This document shows positions 43,990 to 53,573 of a stretch of DNA of 64,000 bases, one piece after another. The position numbers and the translations under genes were made by a program. Source of the DNA: Winogradskyella ludwigii (GTDB lineage: Bacteria; Bacteroidota; Bacteroidia; Flavobacteriales; Flavobacteriaceae); contig NZ_JABFDF010000001.1 in NCBI RefSeq assembly GCF_013403985.1, positions 682,001-746,000 on the forward strand, read 5' to 3'. The notes beneath the pieces are model-generated. The model was not told the DNA's origin. It was given only the letters and a program-made list of their open reading frames with translations, and searched no databases. Every line of letters starts with the position of its first letter. Positions within the stretch are counted from its first letter, which is position 1.

Positions 43990-45141
43990 TTATTTAACTA
44001 ATCTAATACCAGAAAACTGCCAACGTAAATTAGCATGAAAAAAATTGCGATACGTTGATCTACTATGGTTGTTTGCTGTAGCCACTGAAGCTCCTCGTAA
44101 CACCATTTGATTGACCATGAATTTGCCATTGTACTCACCAAGTGCTCCATCTTCTTTAGTGAAATTTGGATAAGCGGAATAAGCACTATTTGTCCATTCC
44201 CAGAGTTGACCATAGTTAAATTGACGCGATGCCACTTCCCATTCAAATTCCGTGGGCAAACGCATATTTTTCCATTGCGCAAAGGCAAAAGCTTCGTAAA
44301 ATGATATATGACTTACAGGTAAATCTCCATTAACTTCAACAAAACCATTGAGCGTATAATGCATCCATTTCCCATCTACATTGTACCAATACAAGGGTGC
44401 TTTTAAATTATTATTCTGAACAAAATCCCAACCTTCTGCATGCCAAAGATTAAAATCTGAATAGCCACCAGCATCTATAAATTGAATATATTCTGAATTG
44501 GTTACCAATACATTTGAAATCTCATAATCATGAAGGTAAACTTTATGTCGTCCTAATTCGTTATCAAAACAAAAGCTATCTTCATCATGACCTATATCAT
44601 AAACCCCTTCTTCAATTTTAAGAAACTCTTGAAGCTGATGTTCTGCTTGTAATTGCACCTTATAATCTAAAACAGGAAACGAAGGCTGATTCCCGAAAAT
44701 GTATTTAATATCATAGATTAATAATTCTTGATGTTGTTGCTCATGCTGCAACCCTATTTCTATAACGTCGGAAATTTCTTTTGAAATATCTTTAGAAATA
44801 AATGCTGCCAATTGCTTGTTTACATAAGTTCTATAATTAAGAATTTCTTGTAACGCAGGACGTGTCATTGATCCTCGCTCTGCTTTCATTACACGTTTGC
44901 CTACATTATTGTAATAACTATTAAAATAATAGGAGAAATCTTCATTAAATACTTTGTAATCTACTTGATATTTAGACAGCACAAACTGCTCAAAAAACCA
45001 TGTAGTGTGAGCCAAATGCCACTTTGGTGGTGACACAAATTCTGCAGGCTGAATAGAGACATCTTCCGGCTTAAGCGACTTGCAAATATGCTCTGTTTGA
45101 TGTCTTATTTCTAAAAAACGTTCTTTGGTAATGCTCTTCAA
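43990..45141 (-). CDS. egtB: Hercynine oxygenase / ergothioneine sulfoxide synthase (EgtB)
   Basis: 383 residues; the first codon appears to be TTG, since no ATG lies near it. N-terminal DinB-like domain with WHLAHTTWFFEQF (His45) and GLQHEQQHQELLIYD (His133, His137), the three-His iron site of EgtB, then a formylglycine-generating-enzyme-like domain with WHAEGWDFVQ, RLPTEFEWEVASRQ, LWEWTNSAYS and RGASVAT. It joins a thiol (cysteine or gamma-Glu-Cys) to hercynine with O2. No EgtA, EgtC or EgtE gene is in the window, consistent with, but not proof of, a cysteine-using type. Confidence 0.92.
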   Translation of the reverse strand: MKSITKERFLEIRHQTEHICKSLKPEDVSIQPAEFVSPPKWHLAHTTWFFEQFVLSKYQVDYKVFNEDFSYYFNSYYNNVGKRVMKAERGSMTRPALQEILNYRTYVNKQLAAFISKDISKEISDVIEIGLQHEQQHQELLIYDIKYIFGNQPSFPVLDYKVQLQAEHQLQEFLKIEEGVYDIGHDEDSFCFDNELGRHKVYLHDYEISNVLVTNSEYIQFIDAGGYSDFNLWHAEGWDFVQNNNLKAPLYWYNVDGKWMHYTLNGFVEVNGDLPVSHISFYEAFAFAQWKNMRLPTEFEWEVASRQFNYGQLWEWTNSAYSAYPNFTKEDGALGEYNGKFMVNQMVLRGASVATANNHSRSTYRNFFHANLRWQFSGIRLVK

Positions 45142-45242
45142 TTTAAGTGGTTGTAATTTAGTTTATAGTTTTAATACGTAATTTAATCATTTCTTAATTG
45201 ATAAAAAATACGTTCCTTTTATTTTTTACTTCAATCAAAAAA

Positions 45243-46460
45243 TTAAATCACTTTTGTTTCAAAAATCACTTCACTTGCAATTGTTTTATGCACAGGGCAA
45301 CGTGATGCTATTTCTTTTAATCGTTGTGATTGCTCTTCATTTATATCACCTATAAATTTCAACTTTTTACTAATGTGATCTAAGTATTTTGGTTTATCTA
45401 CTTGGATATTTAAATCGTCACTATGTTGTCTAGAATGCGAGATATAAACAAACACTTCTTGTAAATCCCATTGCTTTCTTTCTGCATACATTTTTAGTGT
45501 CATTACTGTACAAGCAGCTAATGCAGCATTAAGATATTCATAAGGAGACGGTCCAAAGTCACTTCCTCCTGCCGAGGCAGGTTCATCTGCAATGAGGGTA
45601 TGATTTTTAGTTTGTATCGACGTTGTAAAATTATCTTCTACAATATTTAAGTGTCCTACTAATTGTTCTCCTTCTGTACTAAACATTTCATTTTCGACTT
45701 TAGGAAAATAACGTTTAGCCCAAGTTCCAATAACTTCACCAACATATTGACTGTCGTTTTCCTTTGATAGTAAATGATCTGCATTATCTAAAGTTACAAA
45801 ACTCTTAGGATGGTGGGCATTTTTGTACAATTGTTCTGCATTTTCGATGCCTACAATTTTATCGAAAGGTGAATGTAAAATAAGTAATGGCTTTCTTAGA
45901 TCTTTTACAACCAAAGGCAATTCTATTTTATCAAATTCTTTAACAAAATCTTCGTTGATTACAAATGGTCTTCCACCTATATTCACCTTAATATTACCTT
46001 TAGCTTCTACAGCTTCTACTTGATGCGAGAACAAATGTTTTACATGACTCACAGATGCAGGAGCACCAACAGTAGCAACAGCTTTAACGGCTTCTATTTC
46101 TGAAGCGGCAACTAATACAGCTGCACCACCTAAAGAATGACCAACAAGTAAGCTTGGAGCTTCGTACTCTGCAGTCATGTAAGCATGTACATCTAATAAA
46201 TCTTCTACATTTGCAGAAAAATGACTATCTGCAAATTCACCTTCGCTTCTACCAAGACCTGTAAAATCGAAACGCACTACAGCAAAGCCATCTTGGGTTA
46301 ATGCTCTACTGATATTACGAACAGCACTTAAGCTGCTACTACACGTAAAACAATGTGCAAAAATGGCGTAATAATTTGGTTTTTGATTTGCCGGTAATTC
46401 TAAATGTGCATTTAGAATTATCCCTTTTCTATTTTTAATTTTAAGTTTTGTGCTCTTCAT
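45243..46460 (-). CDS. Alpha/beta hydrolase - OsmC family fusion
   Basis: 405 residues. Residues 1-255 are an alpha/beta hydrolase with the nucleophile elbow [12 protein letters not shown] (Ser about 108), AHCFTCSSS near the oxyanion hole and LDNADHLL with the catalytic His. Residues about 265-405 are an OsmC/Ohr-like domain with [18 protein letters not shown] and SRCPVHKTI, carrying the two Cys of the peroxidase site. OsmC proteins reduce organic hydroperoxides. The fusion is known in bacteria. It lies 101 bases upstream of egtB on the same strand, so it fits a thiol/peroxide-defence group. Confidence 0.92.
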   Translation of the reverse strand: MKSTKLKIKNRKGIILNAHLELPANQKPNYYAIFAHCFTCSSSLSAVRNISRALTQDGFAVVRFDFTGLGRSEGEFADSHFSANVEDLLDVHAYMTAEYEAPSLLVGHSLGGAAVLVAASEIEAVKAVATVGAPASVSHVKHLFSHQVEAVEAKGNIKVNIGGRPFVINEDFVKEFDKIELPLVVKDLRKPLLILHSPFDKIVGIENAEQLYKNAHHPKSFVTLDNADHLLSKENDSQYVGEVIGTWAKRYFPKVENEMFSTEGEQLVGHLNIVEDNFTTSIQTKNHTLIADEPASAGGSDFGPSPYEYLNAALAACTVMTLKMYAERKQWDLQEVFVYISHSRQHSDDLNIQVDKPKYLDHISKKLKFIGDINEEQSQRLKEIASRCPVHKTIASEVIFETKVI

Positions 46461-46487
46461 TTTATGCTGAATTGATTTCAGTTTTAT

Positions 46488-46769
46488 TTAATCTTCAATT
46501 TGAACTCCTCTCCAAAATGCTACTCGGTTATTAATTCCTTTTGCTAATTCTGAAACCTCAGGATAAAACCACGCTGCATCTTTATTTTGTTTCCCATCTA
46601 CCTCAACTGTATAATAAGATGCCGTTCCTTTCCAAGGGCAAACAGAGTGTAAATCACTTGCTTTGAAGAATTCTTTTTTTATACTCTCATGAGGAAAATA
46701 ATGATTGTTTTCTATAACAATGGTGTCATTACTTTCCGCTATTACTTTATTATTCCAAATGGCTTTCAT
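46488..46769 (-). CDS. DUF427 protein
   Basis: 93 residues covering the whole DUF427 domain: IWNNKVIAESNDTIVIENNH YFP start, then HSVCPWKGTASYY with a conserved Cys-Pro-Trp-Lys-Gly, and AAWFYPEVS near 66. The length is typical for single-domain members. Function is not established. It starts 27 bases upstream of the hydrolase-OsmC gene on the same strand. Confidence 0.9.
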   Translation of the reverse strand: MKAIWNNKVIAESNDTIVIENNHYFPHESIKKEFFKASDLHSVCPWKGTASYYTVEVDGKQNKDAAWFYPEVSELAKGINNRVAFWRGVQIED

Positions 46770-46834
46770 ATGCTTTTCTTTACAATTGTTAAGCTCCTAT
46801 TAATTATACTTTTTAACGATCTCTAGATATAAAT

Positions 46835-47560
46835 TTATCTGTATTCTGGATTTTCAAAAGACCAATGTGTTCCACTATCCCATGCTTCACGAGAATTACC
46901 ATAGCTACTATAACCATCATTCTCTTTCAATAATTTGGCTAAGTGCAAAAGGTTGTAAGTCATGAATGTTGTGTTTCTATTTGTAAATTCAGAATTAAAT
47001 CCTACAGGCGGATTAATAGATTTATCTTTCCATTTTGTATCACCATAACTTGGACCTGGACCTACTTCTCCTATCCAACCAGCATCTGCTTGAGGCGGAA
47101 CAGAATAACCTACATGCTGCAACGCATATAATATTCCCATGGCACAATGTTTTACACCATCTTCATTACCTGTAACCATACAACCACCGACTTTACCGTA
47201 AAAAACATATTGTCCTTTTTCATTGGTTTCGCCACTCATTGCATAAAGACGTTCAATTAACTTTTGAGCTTCAGAAGATTTTTCGCCTAACCAAATTGGT
47301 GTACCTACAATTAAGACATCTGCTTCGCTTACTTTTTTATAAATACTTGGCCAATCATCTTTATCCCAACCGTGTTCTGTCATATCTGGATACACTCCTA
47401 CTGCAACATCACGATCTATAAATCGAATAGTTTCAAACGACACATTTTCTTTTTTCAGAATATTCTGTGACACTTCCATCAGCTTTTCAGTGTGACTTAC
47501 AGCCGGTGACTTTTTTAAAGTGCAATTAATGTAAAGTACTTTGAGTTTTGAAAAATCCAT
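46835..47560 (-). CDS. Flavodoxin-like NAD(P)H-dependent FMN reductase
   Basis: 241 residues with a flavodoxin fold: VLYINCTLKKSPAVSHTEKL at the N-terminus (FMN phosphate loop), VLIVGTPIWLGEKSSEAQKL near 84 and GGCMVTGNEDGVKH near 127, as in the NADPH-dependent FMN reductase family. No signal peptide. It probably reduces quinones or other electron acceptors with two electrons. It sits between DUF427 (65 bases) and SelO (28 bases) on the same strand, in line with an oxidative-stress group. Confidence 0.87.
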   Translation of the reverse strand: MDFSKLKVLYINCTLKKSPAVSHTEKLMEVSQNILKKENVSFETIRFIDRDVAVGVYPDMTEHGWDKDDWPSIYKKVSEADVLIVGTPIWLGEKSSEAQKLIERLYAMSGETNEKGQYVFYGKVGGCMVTGNEDGVKHCAMGILYALQHVGYSVPPQADAGWIGEVGPGPSYGDTKWKDKSINPPVGFNSEFTNRNTTFMTYNLLHLAKLLKENDGYSSYGNSREAWDSGTHWSFENPEYR

Positions 47561-47588
47561 AATATTTATTTTTAATTAATAATCGTTT

Positions 47589-49160
47589 TTAAGAACTGCA
47601 AGACAACATTGAGCAACCCACTTTATCTCTTGCCCAATCTGGTCGTTTTGCAAACCATTTATCGTTTTCGGGCTGGTTATCATAAGGTTTTTTTAGAAGT
47701 TGAAATAATTGATCTATTAACTTATAATCTCCCTCATCTGCTTTATCAATAGCTAATTGTGCCATATAATTTCTTAAAACATATTTAGGATTCACGACAT
47801 TCATGTTTTGTTTTCGCGCTTCATGAGATAGATCTTCTTCTTGCAATCTTTGGTCGTAAGTGTTAAACCAACCTTTCCATTGGTTTAAAATTTCGTCTTT
47901 TACTTCTTCAGGTTTATAAAAAGATTGTTGAACTATGTCTACTCCTTTTTCTGGTGAACCTATTTTATAATTTGATAATGTTCTAAAGAAAATGGTCATA
48001 TCGGTTTCTGATAACAACAAACAATCTTCTAAATCTGCCATTAATTTTTCGTCATATTCTACTTCAACTTGTAACCCTATTTTAGATCTCATCATTTTAA
48101 GTGATTGCTGTTTAAAATCAATTTGATATTGTTCTAAAACGGCTTCTATTGGTGCAGCTTCTTCAATTAATGGATAAAGGGCATTGGCAAGTTGTAGTAA
48201 ATTCCAAAGTCCCATGTTTGGTTGATTTCCATAACGATAGCGCTTGTTTTGACTGTCTGTTGTATTTGGCGTCCACCCAAAATTAAAATCTTCGAGCCAA
48301 CCATAAGGTCCGTAATCTATAGTTAAACCAAGTATAGACATATTATCTGTATTCATTACTCCGTGTACAAAACCAACACGCTGCCAATGAATAATCATTT
48401 CTAGTGTTCTGTTAGAAACCTCTTTAAAAAATTGTATATATGTCTCTTTTGAAGGTTTACCAAGCTCTGGATAAAAGTATTTGATGCTGTAATCTGTTAA
48501 CTTTTTTAAATTCTTAATATCTTTTCGTGCCGCAAACAATTCAAAATTACCAAACCGAATAAATGTTGGTGCTAAACGACTTACAATAGCTCCTTTTTCG
48601 TAATCTGAATTCCCATTATAAAGGATATCTCTAAGCACATCGTCTCCAGTTAACATTAAACTTAAAGCTCTTGTGGTTGGCACACCTAAGTGATACATGG
48701 CTTCACTACAAAGATATTCGCGAATTGAAGATCTTAAAACCGCCAAACCATCTCCTTGTCTAGAATACGGTGTTTCTCCAGACCCTTTGAGCTGTATGGC
48801 CCAACGCTTTGCTTTATTTTCAACTTCGAATAAATTAATGGCTCTTCCGTCTCCCAATTGTCCTGCCCAATTACCAAATTGATGCCCTGCATAAGCCATG
48901 GCAAATGGTTTTGTTTTTGGATAAACTTTTGCTCCGGAAAAGACTTCCAAAAATTCAGTAGACTTAATATCAGCTTCATCTAAACCAATAGCCTCTGCCA
49001 TTTCTTTGGAAGCATGAATTAGTTTAGGGTGAGATGGTACTCTTGGTGTAACGTAAGAATGTGTAGATTCATAAACTTGTCGTCTAGAGTTTTGACGATT
49101 TGAATCTGAGGGTAATTCGTTATTGAAGGAGTCTTTTATGTTTAATTTCATGAATGGCAT
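47589..49160 (-). CDS. selO: SelO/YdiU family protein adenylyltransferase
   Basis: 523 residues with the pseudokinase fold of SelO: AYAGHQFGNWAGQLGDGRA near residue 90, AIQLKGSGETPYSRQGDG near 117, RSSIREYLCSEAMYHLG, then HGVMNTDNMSILG and TIDYGPYGWLEDF near 270-290. It transfers AMP to Ser/Thr/Tyr of target proteins. The C-terminus ends CSS, with Cys521 where eukaryotic SelO has selenocysteine. Known SelO targets are redox proteins such as glutaredoxin, in line with its neighbours. Confidence 0.94.
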   Translation of the reverse strand: MPFMKLNIKDSFNNELPSDSNRQNSRRQVYESTHSYVTPRVPSHPKLIHASKEMAEAIGLDEADIKSTEFLEVFSGAKVYPKTKPFAMAYAGHQFGNWAGQLGDGRAINLFEVENKAKRWAIQLKGSGETPYSRQGDGLAVLRSSIREYLCSEAMYHLGVPTTRALSLMLTGDDVLRDILYNGNSDYEKGAIVSRLAPTFIRFGNFELFAARKDIKNLKKLTDYSIKYFYPELGKPSKETYIQFFKEVSNRTLEMIIHWQRVGFVHGVMNTDNMSILGLTIDYGPYGWLEDFNFGWTPNTTDSQNKRYRYGNQPNMGLWNLLQLANALYPLIEEAAPIEAVLEQYQIDFKQQSLKMMRSKIGLQVEVEYDEKLMADLEDCLLLSETDMTIFFRTLSNYKIGSPEKGVDIVQQSFYKPEEVKDEILNQWKGWFNTYDQRLQEEDLSHEARKQNMNVVNPKYVLRNYMAQLAIDKADEGDYKLIDQLFQLLKKPYDNQPENDKWFAKRPDWARDKVGCSMLSCSS

Positions 49161-49353
49161 AGTTGTACAGTGTAAATTTAGAAAAAACGAAAATGAAATG
49201 TTGCCGTATATAAGTCGACTATTAACTCAGAACATTTTTAATATTTCATTTGTTTATAAAAATACGGTTTCATTCTAACTCATATAACAAAGGAAATGTT
49301 AAGTCTTGTAACTTTTTTGTAATTTCACGTTATCCAAAAAATTATTGAACCCA

Positions 49354-50628
49354 ATGTCAGAATCTCTAATTAAAGAAACTCAAGAGTTTGTTTTTAAACT
49401 TTTTAAAGACGAGCTACCAAATACATGTTTATATCATAATTACACACATACAGAACGTGTCTTAAAAAGTACGCGAGAAATTATAGAGCATTCAAACTTA
49501 AGCGATGATGACATTCTCGTTTTAGAATTAACAGCATTGTTACACGATGTTGGTTATGTAAAAGGTTGTGAGAAACACGAAGAAGAAAGTGTTAAAATAG
49601 CGACTGCTTTTTTAAAAGAAAAAGGTCTAGAAGAGAGTGTAATTAGTGTGATTTCGGATTGTATAATGGCTACGAAATTTGATTCTGAACCTACCAACGA
49701 ACTTGAACGTATTATACGTGATGCTGATGCTTCTCACTTTGGAAAAAAATATTTTAAAGAGACCAGCGAATTCTTAAGAAAAGAGCTAGAGTTACAAGGC
49801 AAACTCAACTTTACACCTGCAGAATGGAGAAATGAAAACATTAGAGTTTTTACAGAAAAACATCATTTTTATACAGACTACGCATTAAAAAACTGGCAAC
49901 CTCGAAAAGAGAAAAACTTAGCCAAATTAATGGGGAAAAAGAAAAAACGCAAAAAGAAACTTAATGTAGAAAAGCTTAAGGCAAAATATAAAACCCAGTA
50001 TAAAAATGAAAGTCCAGAACGTGGTGTTCAAACCTTCTATAGAGTTGCCCTTAGAAATCACATTAAACTAAGTGATATTGCAGATACAAAAGCAAACATT
50101 TTATTGTCTGTAAATGCGATTATTATTTCAGTGGTTTTGGCTAATCTTATTTCTAAATTAGACAATAACCCTTACTTAACTTGGCCAACGATAATTTTTA
50201 CGCTGTTTTGTGTGGTCTCTATGATTCTGTCTGTAATTGCAACACGACCAAATGTGACAAGCGGACAGTTTACAAAGGAAGATGTAAAAAATCAAAAAGT
50301 GAATTTAAGTTTCTTTGGTAACTTTCATAAGATGCCTTTGGAAGAATTTGAATGGGCAATTAAAGAAATGGTTCAAGACAAAGACTACATTTACAAGGCA
50401 CTTACTAAAGATTTGTATTTTTTAGGTATTGTCTTAGAACGAAAATACAGACTTTTAAGAATTACTTACACTGTTTTTATGATTGGTATTATAATCTCGT
50501 TACTCTCGTTTGCCATTGCAATTAAAAATAACCCAGGAAAAGATATTGATGATGTATTATTAACCCAAAATTCAATAACAGTACCACTAAAAATTACAGA
50601 CAACCTAAATACTCGTTTTACGATTTAA
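49354..50628 (+). CDS. HD phosphohydrolase fused to a Pycsar-effector-like (DUF5706/PycTM) membrane domain
   Basis: 424 residues from ATG 49354; the longer frame begins at TTG. Residues 5-180 are an HD domain with His32 (NYTHTERV), His64-Asp65 (LLHDVGY) and Asp123 (IRDADASHFG). A Lys/Arg-rich linker (184-219) leads to a domain starting FYRVALRNHIKLSDIADTKA with TMs near 248-267, 278-297 and 382-402. The phrase SDIADTKANILLSVNA marks the family that serves as membrane effector in cyclic-pyrimidine (Pycsar) defence. No cyclase is adjacent. The HD part could cleave a nucleotide signal or (p)ppGpp-like ligand. Its end overlaps the GAF gene by 11 bases. Confidence 0.85.
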   Translation: MSESLIKETQEFVFKLFKDELPNTCLYHNYTHTERVLKSTREIIEHSNLSDDDILVLELTALLHDVGYVKGCEKHEEESVKIATAFLKEKGLEESVISVISDCIMATKFDSEPTNELERIIRDADASHFGKKYFKETSEFLRKELELQGKLNFTPAEWRNENIRVFTEKHHFYTDYALKNWQPRKEKNLAKLMGKKKKRKKKLNVEKLKAKYKTQYKNESPERGVQTFYRVALRNHIKLSDIADTKANILLSVNAIIISVVLANLISKLDNNPYLTWPTIIFTLFCVVSMILSVIATRPNVTSGQFTKEDVKNQKVNLSFFGNFHKMPLEEFEWAIKEMVQDKDYIYKALTKDLYFLGIVLERKYRLLRITYTVFMIGIIISLLSFAIAIKNNPGKDIDDVLLTQNSITVPLKITDNLNTRFTI

Positions 50629-52999
50629 TAGTCTCCATTAAATCATTGTAGGTATAGAAATTTTTACCATCACTATCGTTATGGTAAAGAATACTAATAC
50701 GTAGTGCTTTTAAGCCTGTTACTCCTTGTAAATCTTGAAGTTCTAAATACTCTAAATCATTGTCTAAAACATGCTTAGACTGTAAGAATTTAATGTAATT
50801 TTCATATTCTATTTCATCCTCTTTCTGAGAATAAACTATAGTCAGTTTTCCTTTTTGAGTAATACGCTCTTCTGTACCTTTAATAAACGCTTTATCAACA
50901 CGTTTTTTCACAACCTCGTAACGTGCATTGTATGTACCATCCACATCAAATCGTTTTTCGTCCATTCTAAAACGGATAGATAATGGCTGATTAAAAACCA
51001 AAATCATTGATGCAACATCTAATGAAATAGGATAGATATGCTGATTTTGATAATATTCATTTTCCATCTCACACATTACTTGTAACTGCCACAACCTTAA
51101 ATTATATAAGTAAATGGTATCAAAGCTATCTTGCTTTGTAATAGACTCGCCAATATACATGTTGTGTTCTACACCATCTGTTTTAAAGCGCTCAAAGAAA
51201 TGAGGATACATATTTTGGGCATCAACTTGCTTGTTATCTAGTAAAGACGCCATATTGGTGTTTATCAGTTTTACAGTATCATCATAATGTTTTCTGTAAA
51301 AATAAATAACATTCAAATCGGTATCTATTTTACTAAAATAATCCTCAATAGCTTCTTTTAAGGAATCTTGAGTTTTAGCAATTAATTGAAAAACAGGCTT
51401 CACCTCTTCTTTTAGAAAAACAGATATGGCATGTTCACTATCGACTTTAAAACTGTTATTTAAGTCTGAATAATGTTTTGAAACTTGAAATCTTATTTGC
51501 TCATATATAGGTAAGTTTTTTACTTCAAGTGTTTTCTCTAGTATTTTTTCAGCATAATTAAGCTGTAATAATAAATCTTTTTGAGTGGCAAGATTTCTTG
51601 CTTCAGAAGATCCTTTTATATCTATTTGCCCAAATAAAGGATAAACCTCATTGAACACTATTTTTTTGAATGTTGGTGTTTCATCAGAATTAAGTTGAGA
51701 TTTTATATAACCTCTCGCTTCTTGTTCAAATTTCCAATGTACACTTGAATGAATTGAAGTACATTCCTTTTGAATAATTGCCTCAATTAAATTCTCTTCT
51801 TCATTTTTAGAGCGCTCTACTGCAGACACAATAAATGGCATCACATCCACCAATTTATTTGCATTAATACTATTTAAAACCTTAGGTTTATGAGATACTA
51901 TTTCTAAAATCCCCATTAAACCCTCGTCGTTTGCTATTGGTGCAAAAATAGCGCTACCAATGCCTTGCTCATGTAAGACTTTAATATGCGGAGCCTGACC
52001 TTGAGATTTCTTAAACTGAAGATTAACATCAGATACTGAAAAGTATTTTTTCTCATTCAATAACCTATTGTAAGACCAACTGCATAAAGCATCTGCACAT
52101 TCAGAAGTTTCTAAATCGTTTAACAAATAACTTGACATGCCTGAAGCTCCATGAACACGATGAAAGGAATCTTCATCTGGGTTATAAATAGAAAAGCCAA
52201 CTTTGATACCTTCTAATCCAAAAAGCGAACGAAAGATGTCATGGAAACTTTCCATAAATCCATGATTCTGTCGTTTATTCTCTTTTATTAAAGTGGATTT
52301 AATATTAGAAATAGATTGATCATCAGTAACATCAAAAATATTTGAAATAATAAACCCCTTAAAATCGTAACTATTTGGTGGGAATTTTTCTCTCCACAAC
52401 TCAATGTTTTCAAAATTATCTAATAACTCATTGTAATCTGCTTCTGTAATTTTTGGAGCATTTTCTGCAGGAATAATTTCCATAAAATCTGCATTATACA
52501 AGAGTTTATAATAACGTAAAATACCATTAGCATCTGGTATTTCATATAAAAATGGTCGCTTAAAGTTAATATTATAACCATAGCAAACATTTAAAATTAT
52601 AGCACAAGCAAAAATATACTTTTCACCTAAAGGCATATTTTTAATTTGCAACTCAAAATTATCACCAGCCGTTTTCAGTATAGATTTAAAACGCTCTGAG
52701 GCATTAAATGTAAAATTTAGCGATGGAATTGATGCCGTTTTTATCTCATTAGTGGTTAAAATGGGACTAAACACATCTTGAAGAATACCTTGTATCTCTT
52801 TTTCGTTAGTTTTGAATATAGTACAATCACTGAATCCATCTCTAAGAATAGGATTCTCTTCAGCAATTTTAAGCACACGTCTAGCATTAGCTGCAATAAA
52901 ATCATTATCAGCAGTAATTAAATTCTCATACTGTTGTAATAACTTATTGAAACTAACCTTAATAGTAAAAGGTGATTCTATACTGTCGTTAATATCCAA
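50618..52999 (-). CDS. Large GAF-domain protein
   Basis: 793 residues; start TTG at 52999 because no near in-frame ATG exists and a TAACTTTG box lies 24 bases upstream. The N-terminal 200 residues are helical and unassigned. A GAF domain spans about 250-400 (FRSLFGLEGIKVGFSIYN, GIGSAIFAPIANDEGLMGIL). The remainder is helical, with KECTSIHSSVHWKFEQEA near 410, and ends in an alpha/beta segment. No kinase, cyclase or DNA-binding output is seen. Cytosolic ligand sensor, output unknown. Convergent with the HD-PycTM gene, with 11 bases of overlap. Confidence 0.85.
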   Translation of the reverse strand: MDINDSIESPFTIKVSFNKLLQQYENLITADNDFIAANARRVLKIAEENPILRDGFSDCTIFKTNEKEIQGILQDVFSPILTTNEIKTASIPSLNFTFNASERFKSILKTAGDNFELQIKNMPLGEKYIFACAIILNVCYGYNINFKRPFLYEIPDANGILRYYKLLYNADFMEIIPAENAPKITEADYNELLDNFENIELWREKFPPNSYDFKGFIISNIFDVTDDQSISNIKSTLIKENKRQNHGFMESFHDIFRSLFGLEGIKVGFSIYNPDEDSFHRVHGASGMSSYLLNDLETSECADALCSWSYNRLLNEKKYFSVSDVNLQFKKSQGQAPHIKVLHEQGIGSAIFAPIANDEGLMGILEIVSHKPKVLNSINANKLVDVMPFIVSAVERSKNEEENLIEAIIQKECTSIHSSVHWKFEQEARGYIKSQLNSDETPTFKKIVFNEVYPLFGQIDIKGSSEARNLATQKDLLLQLNYAEKILEKTLEVKNLPIYEQIRFQVSKHYSDLNNSFKVDSEHAISVFLKEEVKPVFQLIAKTQDSLKEAIEDYFSKIDTDLNVIYFYRKHYDDTVKLINTNMASLLDNKQVDAQNMYPHFFERFKTDGVEHNMYIGESITKQDSFDTIYLYNLRLWQLQVMCEMENEYYQNQHIYPISLDVASMILVFNQPLSIRFRMDEKRFDVDGTYNARYEVVKKRVDKAFIKGTEERITQKGKLTIVYSQKEDEIEYENYIKFLQSKHVLDNDLEYLELQDLQGVTGLKALRISILYHNDSDGKNFYTYNDLMETIKS

Positions 53000-53022
53000 A
53001 GCGGTGTAATTTTTTATATAGG

Positions 53023-53030
53023 CAAAGTTA
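53023..53030 (-). promoter_or_regulatory. Candidate -7 promoter box (TAACTTTG) of the GAF gene
   Basis: On the minus strand TAACTTTG matches TAnnTTTG exactly and stands 23 bases before TTG 52999, leaving a leader of about 15-20 bases. The -33 region is not clear. It supports the TTG as the real start. Confidence 0.5.
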
Positions 53031-53101
53031 CAAAATATAAATATTAGTCGACAGTTTGAAGATTATCTTACATATCAGACCAACAATGAGTTTCGTTAGA
53101 C

Positions 53102-53560
53102 TTAAAATGAAAACTTACCATAAGTCCAGTTAGCTCCATCACTTACAAACATTAAAGTTTTGGTTTCATTGCCACCACCTGTAGCTGTTGTCATCTGCAC
53201 AATCGTAGTACCTGCCGTACTATCTCCTGCATAAAATTCTTGACCAGATCCTTCAATTGAAATATTAGCTGTAACTGAATCAGTAATATTTCGTAATATA
53301 TAAATCCTACCAGGTAATCCTGTTGGATCAGGCAGCTCAAAATAGGAGTCTGCTGGTCCTGTCGGTGTTAAATTAAAATAAACACCATCATCTATAATCG
53401 TTTTAAGATTTACAGGTCCTCCGCCTAAACTCACAACTTTAACTGACAAGCTCCCATTAACATCCAAGGTGCTTTTAGGCTCCGTGGTACCCACGCCTAC
53501 CTGTGAAAAAGCACTATTAAACGAAAGCACTAATCCAATGATTAAAACTATGTTCTTCAT
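53102..53560 (-). CDS. Exported surface-type protein with GVGTTEP motif
   Basis: 152 residues with a signal peptide (ending SAFSQ at about 20) followed by VGVGTTEPKSTLDVNGSLSV, a start seen in many exported Bacteroidota proteins that continue into tail-fibre-like or adhesin repeats. Here it ends after one compact, Gly/Thr-rich domain (ISIEGSGQEFYAGDSTAGTT). No peptidase S74 or sorting signal follows. It lies 13 bases after the GH97 gene on the same strand, so it is probably cotranscribed with the starch locus. Function unknown. Confidence 0.8.
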   Translation of the reverse strand: MKNIVLIIGLVLSFNSAFSQVGVGTTEPKSTLDVNGSLSVKVVSLGGGPVNLKTIIDDGVYFNLTPTGPADSYFELPDPTGLPGRIYILRNITDSVTANISIEGSGQEFYAGDSTAGTTIVQMTTATGGGNETKTLMFVSDGANWTYGKFSF

Positions 53561-53573
53561 AAAATACTGTTAT

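Noticed and set aside
49354..50628. A complete Pycsar defence system
   Set aside because: No pyrimidine cyclase is adjacent; only the effector-like domain is present.
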